NCBI GenBank assembly: GCA_030152145.1
Contig: JASLIL010000003.1
Span: 1 to 42,989, forward strand
Length of the DNA stretch: 42,989 nucleotides
From: Tissierellales bacterium
Lineage (GTDB): Bacteria > Bacillota > Clostridia > Tissierellales > JASKZW01
Reading direction: 5' to 3'
In this document: positions 24,723-33,157 of the stretch, piece by piece
Position numbering within the stretch: the stretch's first letter is position 1
Layout of the letters: each line of letters starts with the position of its first letter
Program-made: the position numbers and the translations under genes
Notes under the pieces: model-generated
Database searches by the model: none
Seen by the model: only the letters and a program-made list of their open reading frames with translations
What the model was told of the DNA's origin: nothing

Positions 24723-24750
24723 CTATATAATATCTATAGGAGGTGTTTCT

Positions 24751-25713
24751 TTGGAAAGAATAGATTTTAGTGAAATAGAAGGTATCAGAACCGGTTCTAG
24801 AGAGGACTTAAAGGGTGGAACTGGCTGTACTGTTATAATAGCTGATCAGTCTGCCAGTGCTGGCGTAGATGTTAGGGGTGGCTCGCCTGCCACTAGAGAA
24901 ACTGATCTTTTAAGGTCTGAAAACCAGGTGGACAGAATTCATGCCATCTACCTGTCTGGAGGTTCAGCCTTTGGACTGGAGGGGGCTTCTGGAGTTATGA
25001 AGTACTTAGAGGAAAGAAATATAGGCTTTGATGTAGGCCTGGGCGTAGTACCTATAGTAGTAGCTGCAGCTCTTTTTGACCTGGATCTAGGGGACAAGGA
25101 TGCCAGACCAGATATTAGCATGGGCTATCTTGCCTGTGTAGAGTCTGAGAAAAACTATGTAAGACATGGTAATTATGGAGCTGGTACTGGTGCTACAGTA
25201 GGTAAGTTCTTTGGTCCTGAAAGAAGTATGAAGGGTGGTCTAGGCTCCTATGCCATTCAACTAGGAGATCTCCAGGTAGGGGCCCTGGTTGCTGTCAATG
25301 CCCTAGGAGATGTAGTAGACAGGTCTAGGGATATGGTCCTGGCTGGACTCTTAGACAGTGACAGGAGATTTCCCTCCAGCACTTTTAAGGAAATGATCCA
25401 GCACCATGACAGGCTAAAAGATGTTTTCTCTGGCAATACCACCATAGGCTGTATAGTTACAAATGCCAGCTTTGAAAAGCCACAGATGAATAAAATAGCC
25501 TCCATAGCCCACAATGGCTATGCCAGAGCCATAGTCCCTGTCCACACCTCTTTTGATGGAGACACTATATTTTCCATGGCTACCAATAAGATAGAGGCTG
25601 ATTTTAACCTAGTTGGATCCTTGGCTGCCTATGTTATGGAAAAGGCTATTATAGAAGCTGTTATCCACTCTGAAGAAGCTTATGGCTACAAATCCTATAA
25701 ATCCATAAAATAA
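24751..25713 (+). CDS. P1-family peptidase (DmpA/L-aminopeptidase-like)
   Basis: 320-residue Ntn-type hydrolase of peptidase family P1 (S58). The N-terminal half has the family signature (YLSGGSAFGLEGASGVMKYL, about 68-87) and GNYGAGTGATVGKF. Family members cut themselves to expose the nucleophile; the likely site is the Asn-Thr junction in SGNTTIGC, with Thr230 as the new N terminus. Family members release N-terminal residues from peptides or amides. No signal peptide, so it acts in the cytoplasm, probably on imported peptides. TTG 24751 is the start, seven bases after AGGAGG. It follows the DsrE-like gene and is itself closed by a terminator shared with the second M6 gene. Confidence 0.88.
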   Translation: MERIDFSEIEGIRTGSREDLKGGTGCTVIIADQSASAGVDVRGGSPATRETDLLRSENQVDRIHAIYLSGGSAFGLEGASGVMKYLEERNIGFDVGLGVVPIVVAAALFDLDLGDKDARPDISMGYLACVESEKNYVRHGNYGAGTGATVGKFFGPERSMKGGLGSYAIQLGDLQVGALVAVNALGDVVDRSRDMVLAGLLDSDRRFPSSTFKEMIQHHDRLKDVFSGNTTIGCIVTNASFEKPQMNKIASIAHNGYARAIVPVHTSFDGDTIFSMATNKIEADFNLVGSLAAYVMEKAIIEAVIHSEEAYGYKSYKSIK

Positions 25714-25745
25714 ATCCCTGAAGATTTCTCTCCAGGGATTTTTTT
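25712..25745. terminator. Bidirectional terminator
   Basis: Arms AAATCCCTG (25712-25720) and CAGGGATTT (25733-25741) with a T-run on the plus side and an A/T-rich flank on the minus side. It ends both the P1 peptidase and the convergent second M6 gene. Confidence 0.8.
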
Positions 25746-28700
25746 ACTTATTCTTGTAAAAAACTGATTTAATTTCAAAACTGTGACTCTTAGGCTGGCA
25801 AAGCTCCTTCATCTCTTCCAGATTGTTTACAAGCTTAACCTCAGCTGTATTTTTTCCCTTATGCTTTAATAAATCTATGTTTACTCCCATCATATACTCA
25901 TCTACAAACTTACTAAAGTTAGCATATCTTACAGCATACTTATTTCCCTTTTTATCTGAAAGTTCCATTATAACGATTCCGTCCTCAACATCGCCAATAG
26001 TTTCTAGTTCAGCCTTCATAAATACCAGGCTCTTTCTAGCAAATACATCTGTTTCCTTAAGGTCTTCATCATAAGTTTTAAGAGATTTTATCTCAACAGT
26101 ACCCTTCTCCTTAACTTCTTCGCCCTTAACTAGATTGCTATTATCGATTTTTCCTAGATCCATACCATAGCCTGAATACAGTCTACTATTATAGATGGCT
26201 CTAGCATTTTCATTCCTATCTTCTACTACTATAAACTCTATATCATACTCACCCTTTGAAGCAGCCATAAGTGAGTTTAAGTTATTCTTGTAAACTCCAT
26301 CAACTAGCTTCAAATCCATCTTAACTCTTTCGTCACCCTTAACAAATCCTATATAGGCCTTCTTACCTAGGTTTTCTCCCTCTAGGCTTAGTTCTACACT
26401 CTTATCTGTAAACTTAAGGTCCATACCCTCAAAATGGCCACCATCATAGTTTCCATTTTTTCTCATAAGCTTAACTTTACCTTCTGATCTGTCTCCAGTT
26501 TCTTCTAGAACTAAGAACTTAAGACCATGATTCTCTAGGATCAAACCAGCTTCTGCAGCTCCTGGATTTGAGTAGTCCCTGCTATCATCAAAGTCAGGTA
26601 CCATGAAAGTGTGTCTGTCATGAGTTGTAACTGAACCCCAATCATACTTAAATTCTTTCTCTTCCTTCAAGCTGAAAGTTGCGTCATGCATATTGTAGTC
26701 AACTCTAGCATCTGGGTTGTATCTTCCATTAGAATCCACATACTCCATTTGGTTTTGGTCTGCATCCACAACACCTGCAAAAACAAATCCTGGGTGATCT
26801 CCTGTGTTCTGATCTGGTGAATTCCACTCATCTATATAATACTCATTTACATACCAAACCAATAAACCTGACTCATAGTTTAGTTTGTTCCAAACCTGAA
26901 GATTGTCAAGACCTCCATCAGCCTTACCATGAACTCCATGTCTCCACTCTAATAGATAGTAGTGGTCTGTAAAGTGAACTCCATCATCCTTACTAAAGCC
27001 CTTGTAGATAAACTCATCCTCATCCTTGGCACTAGCTTCTAAAATACTAGTCCACTCCTTGTTTGGATCCTTATTCTTATCTACTTCTACAGGTTTCTCT
27101 TCTTCTTTAACTTCCTCTACATACTCTTCTATTCTTATGTGGAAATTACCTGCCACTGGATCTGTAGATCCGTAAAGAGTTAGGGTATGTTCTCCCTTAG
27201 GAAGTTTAAACTTACCATAGGCACCCTTTTCACTAGTCTCTAAAGGATAGGCAATAGCTTGACCTGTTTCATCGTCATAAATAGCCCAAGTTAGATTTCT
27301 AGCATCCTCATAGTCTACCTTTATAAGAACTTCCTCTTCTTTTTCAAGATTAAACTTAAAGTAGTTTTGTTCTCCCACTACAAAGTTCTGGTCCTTCTCT
27401 TCAAGGAATACCTTGTCTTCTTCCTCTTCCACTGGTTCCTCTGGTTCTACTGGTTCCTCTACCTTAGCTTCCTTGCTAGCTGTTACCTTTATATTATCAA
27501 AGTACATTCCCTCTTCTGGTGTATTCTCATCTGTATGGAAATAGAAAGCCAACTGTATCTCCTTACCTACATAGGCAGAAAGGTCAAATTCAGCTTCTAA
27601 CCAACCCTTAGAATCTCCCGTTATACCTTGACCTGGATTTCTCTCTAGTCTTTCTTCCTCAGTTTCATTTTCCATCAACCACTTGTCAAACTCATCAGTA
27701 GTTATATTTCCCTTAAGAGTATCCCACTCTTTTATCTCTCTCTTGTCTCCCTTCTCTGCCACCCTAACACTAGCAAAGTCAAAGTTAGGATCTATCTTAT
27801 ACCAAGCATCAAATTCTAGGAAGGCTTCACTATAGTCCCTTAGGTCTATATCACCTAGAAGCATTGAGTTTCTAAGTCCATCTCCCTTACCTGTAAAGAA
27901 CATCTTTCCACCATTCTTAGACTCTAGTATGGCAGTCTCCTTCTTAGGTAGATTTATCTTTATAAGATCCTTCATACCATCTTTTTTGTCAACAGACATT
28001 CTAAGATCTACTTCCTGACCTGCAATTTCATCTAGGTCATACTCAGCTATATTAGCCCACTTAGAGAAGTTAGCACCGCCCTTTTCAAAGGCCTTTTGCA
28101 AATAGTATCTGTTGTAGGCACCATAGGATATAGGACCATCTCCCACTACATTTTTTCCAGTATAGGAACCACCCATTATATCCCAGTACTGCACTGGTGG
28201 TTGTCCATTTTGTGTAGCATACAGGTCTGGTAAACCAAGAGCATGACCAAACTCATGCATAACTATATCTGAAGCACAATCCTGTGAAACAATAACAAAG
28301 TCATCAAATCTCCAATCCTTACCCTTATGGTCCTTAGTCTCATACTCCTTTAGACCCCATTCTCCACCATACCAAGTGAAACCTCTTCTAAATGGCCAGA
28401 TAGAATCATCACCATAAATTCCTCCACCCCATTCTCCACCAAGACCTGGATGAATTACTATAACTGTATCCACCTGTCCATCTGGTTGGTTAAAGGTAAT
28501 TTCAGTTTCGAAATTACTCCTATCCCTAACCCTAGTTTCCACATCAAAGTCTGAAAGGTCAACATTTGGATCCTTGGAAATAGCTTCTATAGCCTCTTCC
28601 ACTAGAAGTCTTGCAGAATCCTGTCCATTCTTACCATAAAATCTCCCCTCATGCTTGGCAGTATAGGGACCAAAAACCTTCCCATTAAAATCATATGTAC

Positions 28701-29037
28701 CACCAGAAACTTCACTCATAGCCTTTCTAATAGTTATAACATCATGATCATTGCCATCCCAATCCTTAGAGCTATAAGTGCTTTCTCCAAACAGCCACTC
28801 CTGAACAAACTCAGCTGTAAAGTCCTCTCCCCTAGTTCCTCTTACACGATTATTAGGGTCTTCCTTCTTATCAATATCACTAAACTTATAGTCCTGATAC
28901 TCCATAAGTACAACTATAGGTTTTCCTGTAACCTTTTGGCCCGAAGCCTCAACTGGCTCTGCCAATGGTGCAAATACCCCTAAAACCATAGCCATTACTA
29001 AAATAATAGAAATGACATTTTTCCTTAATTTACCCAT
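25744..29037 (-). CDS. M6-family metalloprotease (immune inhibitor A type), second copy
   Basis: 1097-residue secreted protease, paralogue of the product of 20881-23967. Signal peptide to about residue 32. The zinc motif HEFGHALGLPD falls at the same numbers (His261, Glu262, His265, Asp271), followed by WDIMGGSYTG. A MAM-like domain lies at about 390-520. The linker here is different: Glu/Pro/Val-rich stretches (523-542 and 640-660) bracket a beta domain at about 543-640 (NFVVGEQNYFKFNL, GEHTLTLYGSTDPVAGNFHI) that looks like a PPC (pre-peptidase C-terminal) domain. It then rejoins the shared InhA core (HYYLLEWRH). The C terminus has no SLH repeats, so it is probably released rather than wall-bound. 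ATG 29037 follows GGGAGGGG. Confidence 0.92.
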   Translation of the reverse strand: MGKLRKNVISIILVMAMVLGVFAPLAEPVEASGQKVTGKPIVVLMEYQDYKFSDIDKKEDPNNRVRGTRGEDFTAEFVQEWLFGESTYSSKDWDGNDHDVITIRKAMSEVSGGTYDFNGKVFGPYTAKHEGRFYGKNGQDSARLLVEEAIEAISKDPNVDLSDFDVETRVRDRSNFETEITFNQPDGQVDTVIVIHPGLGGEWGGGIYGDDSIWPFRRGFTWYGGEWGLKEYETKDHKGKDWRFDDFVIVSQDCASDIVMHEFGHALGLPDLYATQNGQPPVQYWDIMGGSYTGKNVVGDGPISYGAYNRYYLQKAFEKGGANFSKWANIAEYDLDEIAGQEVDLRMSVDKKDGMKDLIKINLPKKETAILESKNGGKMFFTGKGDGLRNSMLLGDIDLRDYSEAFLEFDAWYKIDPNFDFASVRVAEKGDKREIKEWDTLKGNITTDEFDKWLMENETEEERLERNPGQGITGDSKGWLEAEFDLSAYVGKEIQLAFYFHTDENTPEEGMYFDNIKVTASKEAKVEEPVEPEEPVEEEEDKVFLEEKDQNFVVGEQNYFKFNLEKEEEVLIKVDYEDARNLTWAIYDDETGQAIAYPLETSEKGAYGKFKLPKGEHTLTLYGSTDPVAGNFHIRIEEYVEEVKEEEKPVEVDKNKDPNKEWTSILEASAKDEDEFIYKGFSKDDGVHFTDHYYLLEWRHGVHGKADGGLDNLQVWNKLNYESGLLVWYVNEYYIDEWNSPDQNTGDHPGFVFAGVVDADQNQMEYVDSNGRYNPDARVDYNMHDATFSLKEEKEFKYDWGSVTTHDRHTFMVPDFDDSRDYSNPGAAEAGLILENHGLKFLVLEETGDRSEGKVKLMRKNGNYDGGHFEGMDLKFTDKSVELSLEGENLGKKAYIGFVKGDERVKMDLKLVDGVYKNNLNSLMAASKGEYDIEFIVVEDRNENARAIYNSRLYSGYGMDLGKIDNSNLVKGEEVKEKGTVEIKSLKTYDEDLKETDVFARKSLVFMKAELETIGDVEDGIVIMELSDKKGNKYAVRYANFSKFVDEYMMGVNIDLLKHKGKNTAEVKLVNNLEEMKELCQPKSHSFEIKSVFYKNK

Positions 29038-29083
29038 TCATACCCCTCCCATTTTTTAACTCATACTTTTTTAGCTCTATTTC

Positions 29084-29100
29084 GAATTTTCTGATAATTC
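29084..29100 (-). promoter_or_regulatory. 5'-leader motif of the second M6 gene
   Basis: GAATTTTCTGATAATTC, with inverted ends GAATT/AATTC. It lies about +6 to +22 of the predicted transcript. Its first 15 bases are identical to 11441-11455. Confidence 0.5.
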
Positions 29101-29111
29101 TTATACTTTCT

Positions 29112-29140
29112 ATCTTAAAGGTTATACGCTTATTTTGCAA
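29112..29140 (-). promoter_or_regulatory. Promoter of the second M6 protease gene
   Basis: Minus-strand TTGCAA (29135-29140) and TAAGAT (29112-29117), 17 bases apart. Confidence 0.65.
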
Positions 29141-29366
29141 GAGAATAATTATTCATAGTAATAAAAATTATTCCTATATGATTTTTTTCATATTTTTTGT
29201 TTTATTCTCTAACTCAGTTATTATCGAGCCTTTAACATTAATTTCTTTTATGGATATTCCTGGAAATTGTGTATAAATAAAATATTGGCATGATTTTTTA
29301 TTTTCTGATGAATTAGAAGTATTCTATATGTATATCAGTCCTAATAGATTATTCCTATTAAAAGAG

Positions 29367-29404
29367 AAGAAAAAACTGCCCTAGAAATAAATCTAGTGGC
29401 AGTT
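29367..29404 (-). terminator. Terminator of the glycosidase gene
   Basis: Minus-strand stem AACTGCC-ACTAGA / TTCTAG-GGCAGTT followed by a T-run. The stop codon of the glycosidase lies in the 5' arm. Confidence 0.8.
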
Positions 29405-31573
29405 AAGATTTAGGCTAGTAGAAGTCTCACTATCCAAGAAAACCGATTTATATATTAAGATATAGGCAGCTGCAGACCAGCTAAAATTGCTGGTATGAAG
29501 GCCCTGGCCTGTTAGGGGATTGTAGTTTTCCCTAATAGATCCATCTCCCATAAGCCCCTCTGGATTTTCAAATAGCTTTACCGACAGCTCTCTGGCCTCC
29601 TTTTCATAGCCATAGTTTAAAAGAGCCTCAACTCCAAAAAGTGCCTGGTCCATCCAAACAGGCCCCCTCCAATACTTGTCGGCATGGAAGTTTGGATTAT
29701 CCTTGGAGGCTGTTGGGAAGGGCACAAAAGTATTAAACATATTCTCATCCATTATGTTTTCAACAACTCTCCTAGCCTGGTCCTCCCTAGCTATATTGGC
29801 CCAAAGTGGCAGCCAGCCCTCACAGCCCTTACCACGATTTACCAAAAGCTTCTTCTTTTCTCCACTTTCACTAACCTGAAGGTCATAAAAGAACCCTGTT
29901 TCTTCATCATACATATTCTCAACTATATAGTCCTTAATATAGGCAGCCTCTAGAAGAAATTTCTCCCTGTCTTCTTCCTTGGATAAAAGACCTGCCATAG
30001 CTGCTAAAAATATCTTCTCCTTATAATAGTAGGAATTAAGGTCAACTGACTCCTGGTTTATGGAATAGCCTATAACCCTTCCCCAACTATCCCTAGTCTT
30101 AAAAATCCTTATGCCTATATCCTTATCCCCTACTCCATGAAGATCAAATCTAGTATCATTATCCATTCCACTTTCCCAGGCCGCAGATAGGATTAGCTGA
30201 TCCAGATCTAAAACCTTGTCTCCATCCTCAGTCTTAAGATAATTTCCATCTTCATCTCTCTTGTAGTGGTAGTCATGTACCATGGCACCATACTCTAAAA
30301 TTCCATTGCCATCATGATCCCTATTCCTAATCCACCAGTAGTGGTAGTCCTTTAGGGCAGGGTAGATTTCCCTTATAAAGTCCAGGTCCCCACTCTCCCT
30401 ATAGACATTCCAAATAGCCCAGGCAGATAGAGGTGGCTTGGAATTTCTCTCATTCCAGTTATCCCCGTCTCCACCACGGAAACTATCCTTATTATAGAAA
30501 ATAGCATCAATAATAGCTCCCCTATCAAAAGGTCTTATACCATCATCTCCAGTAATTTGATGGCTATAAAGAGCTCTTATATTATTCTTAGCCAAATCCA
30601 AATCAAATCTTGAACTGGCCACAGCCTGCTTCCAACTGTCCCAAGCCCACATACCTATAAACCATTTATAGCTCATAGAGGGAATAATCCCATCAAAGTC
30701 AAGGGCCCCAGCAGGACTTCGCCAATTGGTAACCAGAGTTAAAAGTGCCTTAATAACAGGTCTAGAGTATTCTGTCTCCCCTTCTCCTAAAATACTTTCT
30801 ATATAGGAATTCCATCTCCTTTCATTGTCAGAAAAATATTCCTTAAAACCTTTAAACTTAAGGGATAAATCCCCTCTTTCCTCCCTGGTAAAGGAGTAGT
30901 TTTCCAAATGATAGCCCATATAACTATCTTTAATATTAATCTCTCCTAGGTCTGCCCTATAGTAGCCTCCATCTATATCTAAGTGGAAGTCCTGCCCAAA
31001 GTAAAGATTAAAGTTTGTATCCTCAGTAGAAAAGAAATCATACTTCTCCCTAATCCTTGGGAAGGAAAGTTCCAAGCCTCCATCAAGGGGCTTCCAAGCC
31101 AAATCCAAATCCAACTTATAGGCTCCATAATCTATATGGTCGAAAACCTTGCCCTCATAAACCAATCGGAGCTTTAGTGGATCCTTAGCTTTATTATCTA
31201 TCCTCCTCTCTATAAGAGCTGTCCTCTCATCTATAAATATAAGCCTAAGCCTTAGGCTAAAATCATCAAAGTCATAAGTCTGTTCTAGAAGTCCTGGGTA
31301 GTAGCTGATCCTTGGCTCTCTTAAGCTAACTCTCTCCCCTTCCCTATATATCCTAAGCTTTGCAACAGATCTAGCCAGATTAATAGGATACTCCTCCCCT
31401 ATTATAAGAGGTCCTGGAAAACTTCCATAATCTTCCTCCACTTCTGGTAGATAGTAGCCATGCCAGGCACCTAGGTCAGAAAAGTTATTGTATTTATTGG
31501 TAGAGTAAGACTGAAAGACCTCCTCTGTGGGACTTCCCAATATATTAAGTACATTTTTATAATTATATCTCAT
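29393..31573 (-). CDS. MGH1-type glycoside hydrolase (GH63/YgjK-like)
   Basis: 726-residue alpha-glucosidase-like enzyme. An N-terminal beta-sandwich (about 1-250) is followed by an (alpha/alpha)6 barrel. Typical motifs are WAWDSWKQAVASSRFDLDLA, where the Asp is a catalytic candidate, then DGIRPFDRGAI, KPPLSAWAIWNVY and, near the end, KYWRGPVWMDQALFG. No signal peptide, so it should work in the cytoplasm on an imported or stored glucoside. ATG 31573 is preferred; a GTG four codons upstream overlaps the weak site GAGGTGG, so the start is uncertain by a few residues. It is a single-gene unit and the only carbohydrate hydrolase of this kind in the window. Confidence 0.82.
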   Translation of the reverse strand: MRYNYKNVLNILGSPTEEVFQSYSTNKYNNFSDLGAWHGYYLPEVEEDYGSFPGPLIIGEEYPINLARSVAKLRIYREGERVSLREPRISYYPGLLEQTYDFDDFSLRLRLIFIDERTALIERRIDNKAKDPLKLRLVYEGKVFDHIDYGAYKLDLDLAWKPLDGGLELSFPRIREKYDFFSTEDTNFNLYFGQDFHLDIDGGYYRADLGEINIKDSYMGYHLENYSFTREERGDLSLKFKGFKEYFSDNERRWNSYIESILGEGETEYSRPVIKALLTLVTNWRSPAGALDFDGIIPSMSYKWFIGMWAWDSWKQAVASSRFDLDLAKNNIRALYSHQITGDDGIRPFDRGAIIDAIFYNKDSFRGGDGDNWNERNSKPPLSAWAIWNVYRESGDLDFIREIYPALKDYHYWWIRNRDHDGNGILEYGAMVHDYHYKRDEDGNYLKTEDGDKVLDLDQLILSAAWESGMDNDTRFDLHGVGDKDIGIRIFKTRDSWGRVIGYSINQESVDLNSYYYKEKIFLAAMAGLLSKEEDREKFLLEAAYIKDYIVENMYDEETGFFYDLQVSESGEKKKLLVNRGKGCEGWLPLWANIAREDQARRVVENIMDENMFNTFVPFPTASKDNPNFHADKYWRGPVWMDQALFGVEALLNYGYEKEARELSVKLFENPEGLMGDGSIRENYNPLTGQGLHTSNFSWSAAAYILIYKSVFLDSETSTSLNLNCH

Positions 31574-31609
31574 AGGCCACCTCACTTATTTTTTAATCCT
31601 TCCAGCTAT

Positions 31610-31618
31610 ATTCTACCA
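31610..31618 (-). promoter_or_regulatory. Extended -10 promoter of the glycosidase gene
   Basis: Minus-strand TGGTAGAAT, same form as the extended -10 elements at 9744, 12902 and 42769. No clear -35. Confidence 0.45.
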
Positions 31619-31656
31619 TAAAGTTTTCCATCTTTAATACAATTTAACCTATAAAA

Positions 31657-31678
31657 AAAAGACCCCTAAGGGTCTTTT
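31657..31678 (-). terminator. Terminator of the purine permease gene
   Basis: Arms AAAAGACCC and GGGTCTTTT separated by CTAA, with a run of T on the minus strand. Confidence 0.88.
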
Positions 31679-31683
31679 AAAAA

Positions 31684-33045
31684 CTACATAAATATAGTTT
31701 TTAATACAAATAGGATTGCTAGTACATACATTATAACTGAAATATCTTCTTTCTTTCCTGAGATAAGCTTAAGTATAACATATGAAACCATACCAAACAC
31801 TATACCTTCTGAAATACTATAGGCAAAAGGCATCATTACAATAGTTAAAAATGCTGGTATTCCCTCTGTAAAATCATCAAAGTCTATATCCTTAACTGCA
31901 CTCATCATAAATAGTCCAACAAGTATTAAAGCTGGTGCTGTTGCTGCTGATGGTATCATACCAAAGAATGGTGCCAATACCAAAGCTATAGCGAACATAG
32001 CTGCTGTTGAAAGAGCTGTTAATCCTGTTCTTCCACCTTCAGCTACTCCTGCTGATGATTCTACGAAAGTTGTAACTGTACTAGTTCCTAATAGGGCTCC
32101 TGACACAGTACCAACGGCATCTGCCATAAGTGCTTCCTTTACCCTAGGTAGATTGCCATCCTCATCTAACATATTAGACTTAGACGCAACTCCTATAAGA
32201 GTTCCTATAGTGTCAAATATATCTACAAATAAAAATGCAAATACAGCCATTAGCATGTCAAATGTAAAGATGTTTTCAAGCTCCAGCTTGAACATAACAT
32301 TTTTCATTGACGGTGGCAAAGAAAATATGCCTGCTTCTGGTAATTGAGTTACTCCCATAGGTATTCCTATTACTGTCGTAGCTACTATTCCAAAAAATAG
32401 GGCGCCCTTTACATTCTTAGCCAATAAAAGTCCTGTAAGAAGAATTCCTATTATAGCTAAAAGAGCTTCTGGAGATTTTAAGTTCCCCAACTGCATTATT
32501 AGTCCATCTGGGTTTAAAACAGCCTCCCCATCTACCATTATGATCTTACCTGATTCGACTATTCCTGCATTTATAAGTCCTATTAAGGCTATAAACAATC
32601 CTATACCTACAGAAACAGACTTCTTCAAGTTTTTAGGTATAGCGTGGAATATTGCCTCCCTAACATTAAAGAATGATAGTAATATAAATATTATACCTTC
32701 TAAAAATACCGCTGTTAAAGCGAATTCCCATGAGTGTCCCATTCCTATAACAACCCCATAGGTAAAATATGCATTTAGGCCCATACCTGGTGCCAATGCA
32801 AAAGGATAGTTAGCATAAAGTGCCATAACTAATGTAGCAATAACGGCTGATAAAGCTGTGGCTGTAAATACCCCACCCCTATCCATTCCCGCTTGAGACA
32901 GTATAATAGGGTTAACTGCCAAGATATAACTCATTGTCATAAATGTAGTTATACCTGCGAGGATTTCTGTTTTTACATCGGTTTTATTTTCGGTCAGCTT
33001 GAACTGTCTTTCTAAAAAACCGTTGTTACTCATTCCTTTTGACAT
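31684..33045 (-). CDS. NCS2-family purine permease (AzgA/PbuG group)
   Basis: 453-residue membrane transporter with about 13 hydrophobic segments, of the AzgA/PbuG branch of the NCS2 family (guanine, hypoxanthine or adenine uptake). Recognisable are the N-terminal TEILAGITTFMTMSYILAVN, LAPGMGLNAYFTY, FVDIFDTIGTLIGVA and TSTVTTFVESSAGVAEGGRT. The ATG at 33045 lies ten bases after AGGAGG. It has its own terminator and is separated from the Rieske gene upstream by another. The leader is under 100 bases and shows no purine riboswitch. Exact purine not predictable. Confidence 0.9.
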   Translation of the reverse strand: MSKGMSNNGFLERQFKLTENKTDVKTEILAGITTFMTMSYILAVNPIILSQAGMDRGGVFTATALSAVIATLVMALYANYPFALAPGMGLNAYFTYGVVIGMGHSWEFALTAVFLEGIIFILLSFFNVREAIFHAIPKNLKKSVSVGIGLFIALIGLINAGIVESGKIIMVDGEAVLNPDGLIMQLGNLKSPEALLAIIGILLTGLLLAKNVKGALFFGIVATTVIGIPMGVTQLPEAGIFSLPPSMKNVMFKLELENIFTFDMLMAVFAFLFVDIFDTIGTLIGVASKSNMLDEDGNLPRVKEALMADAVGTVSGALLGTSTVTTFVESSAGVAEGGRTGLTALSTAAMFAIALVLAPFFGMIPSAATAPALILVGLFMMSAVKDIDFDDFTEGIPAFLTIVMMPFAYSISEGIVFGMVSYVILKLISGKKEDISVIMYVLAILFVLKTIFM

Positions 33046-33119
33046 TAATTTGTCGCCTCCTTATTATTTAGTTGGACATTATCATTATAACAAAAATCTA
33101 TAGAGATTACCTAAAAATA

Positions 33120-33157
33120 TAAAGATAGACCTAAATAAACTTATTTAGGTCTATCTT
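33120..33157 (-). terminator. Terminator of the Rieske gene
   Basis: Perfect arms AAAGATAGACCTAAATAA (33120-33137) and TTATTTAGGTCTATCTTT (33140-33157), with a T-rich tract following on the minus strand. Confidence 0.85.

Larger units (their letters stand above)
29038..29392. other. 355-bp intergenic region upstream of the second M6 gene
   Basis: AT-rich spacer holding the M6 promoter (29112-29140) and leader motif, and at its far end the terminator of the glycosidase gene. A degenerate extra copy of the leader motif (ATTTTCTGATGAATT) lies at 29301-29315. No ORF or RNA gene is supported. Confidence 0.55.

Noticed and set aside
20881..29037. Mobile element or composite transposon bounded by the M6 paralogues
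   Set aside because: No transposase, terminal inverted repeats or target duplication seen; the paralogues differ in length and domains, which suits old duplication.
33046..33140. Purine riboswitch ahead of the NCS2 permease
   Set aside because: The interval is under 100 bases and mostly taken by the Rieske gene's terminator; no aptamer core is visible.
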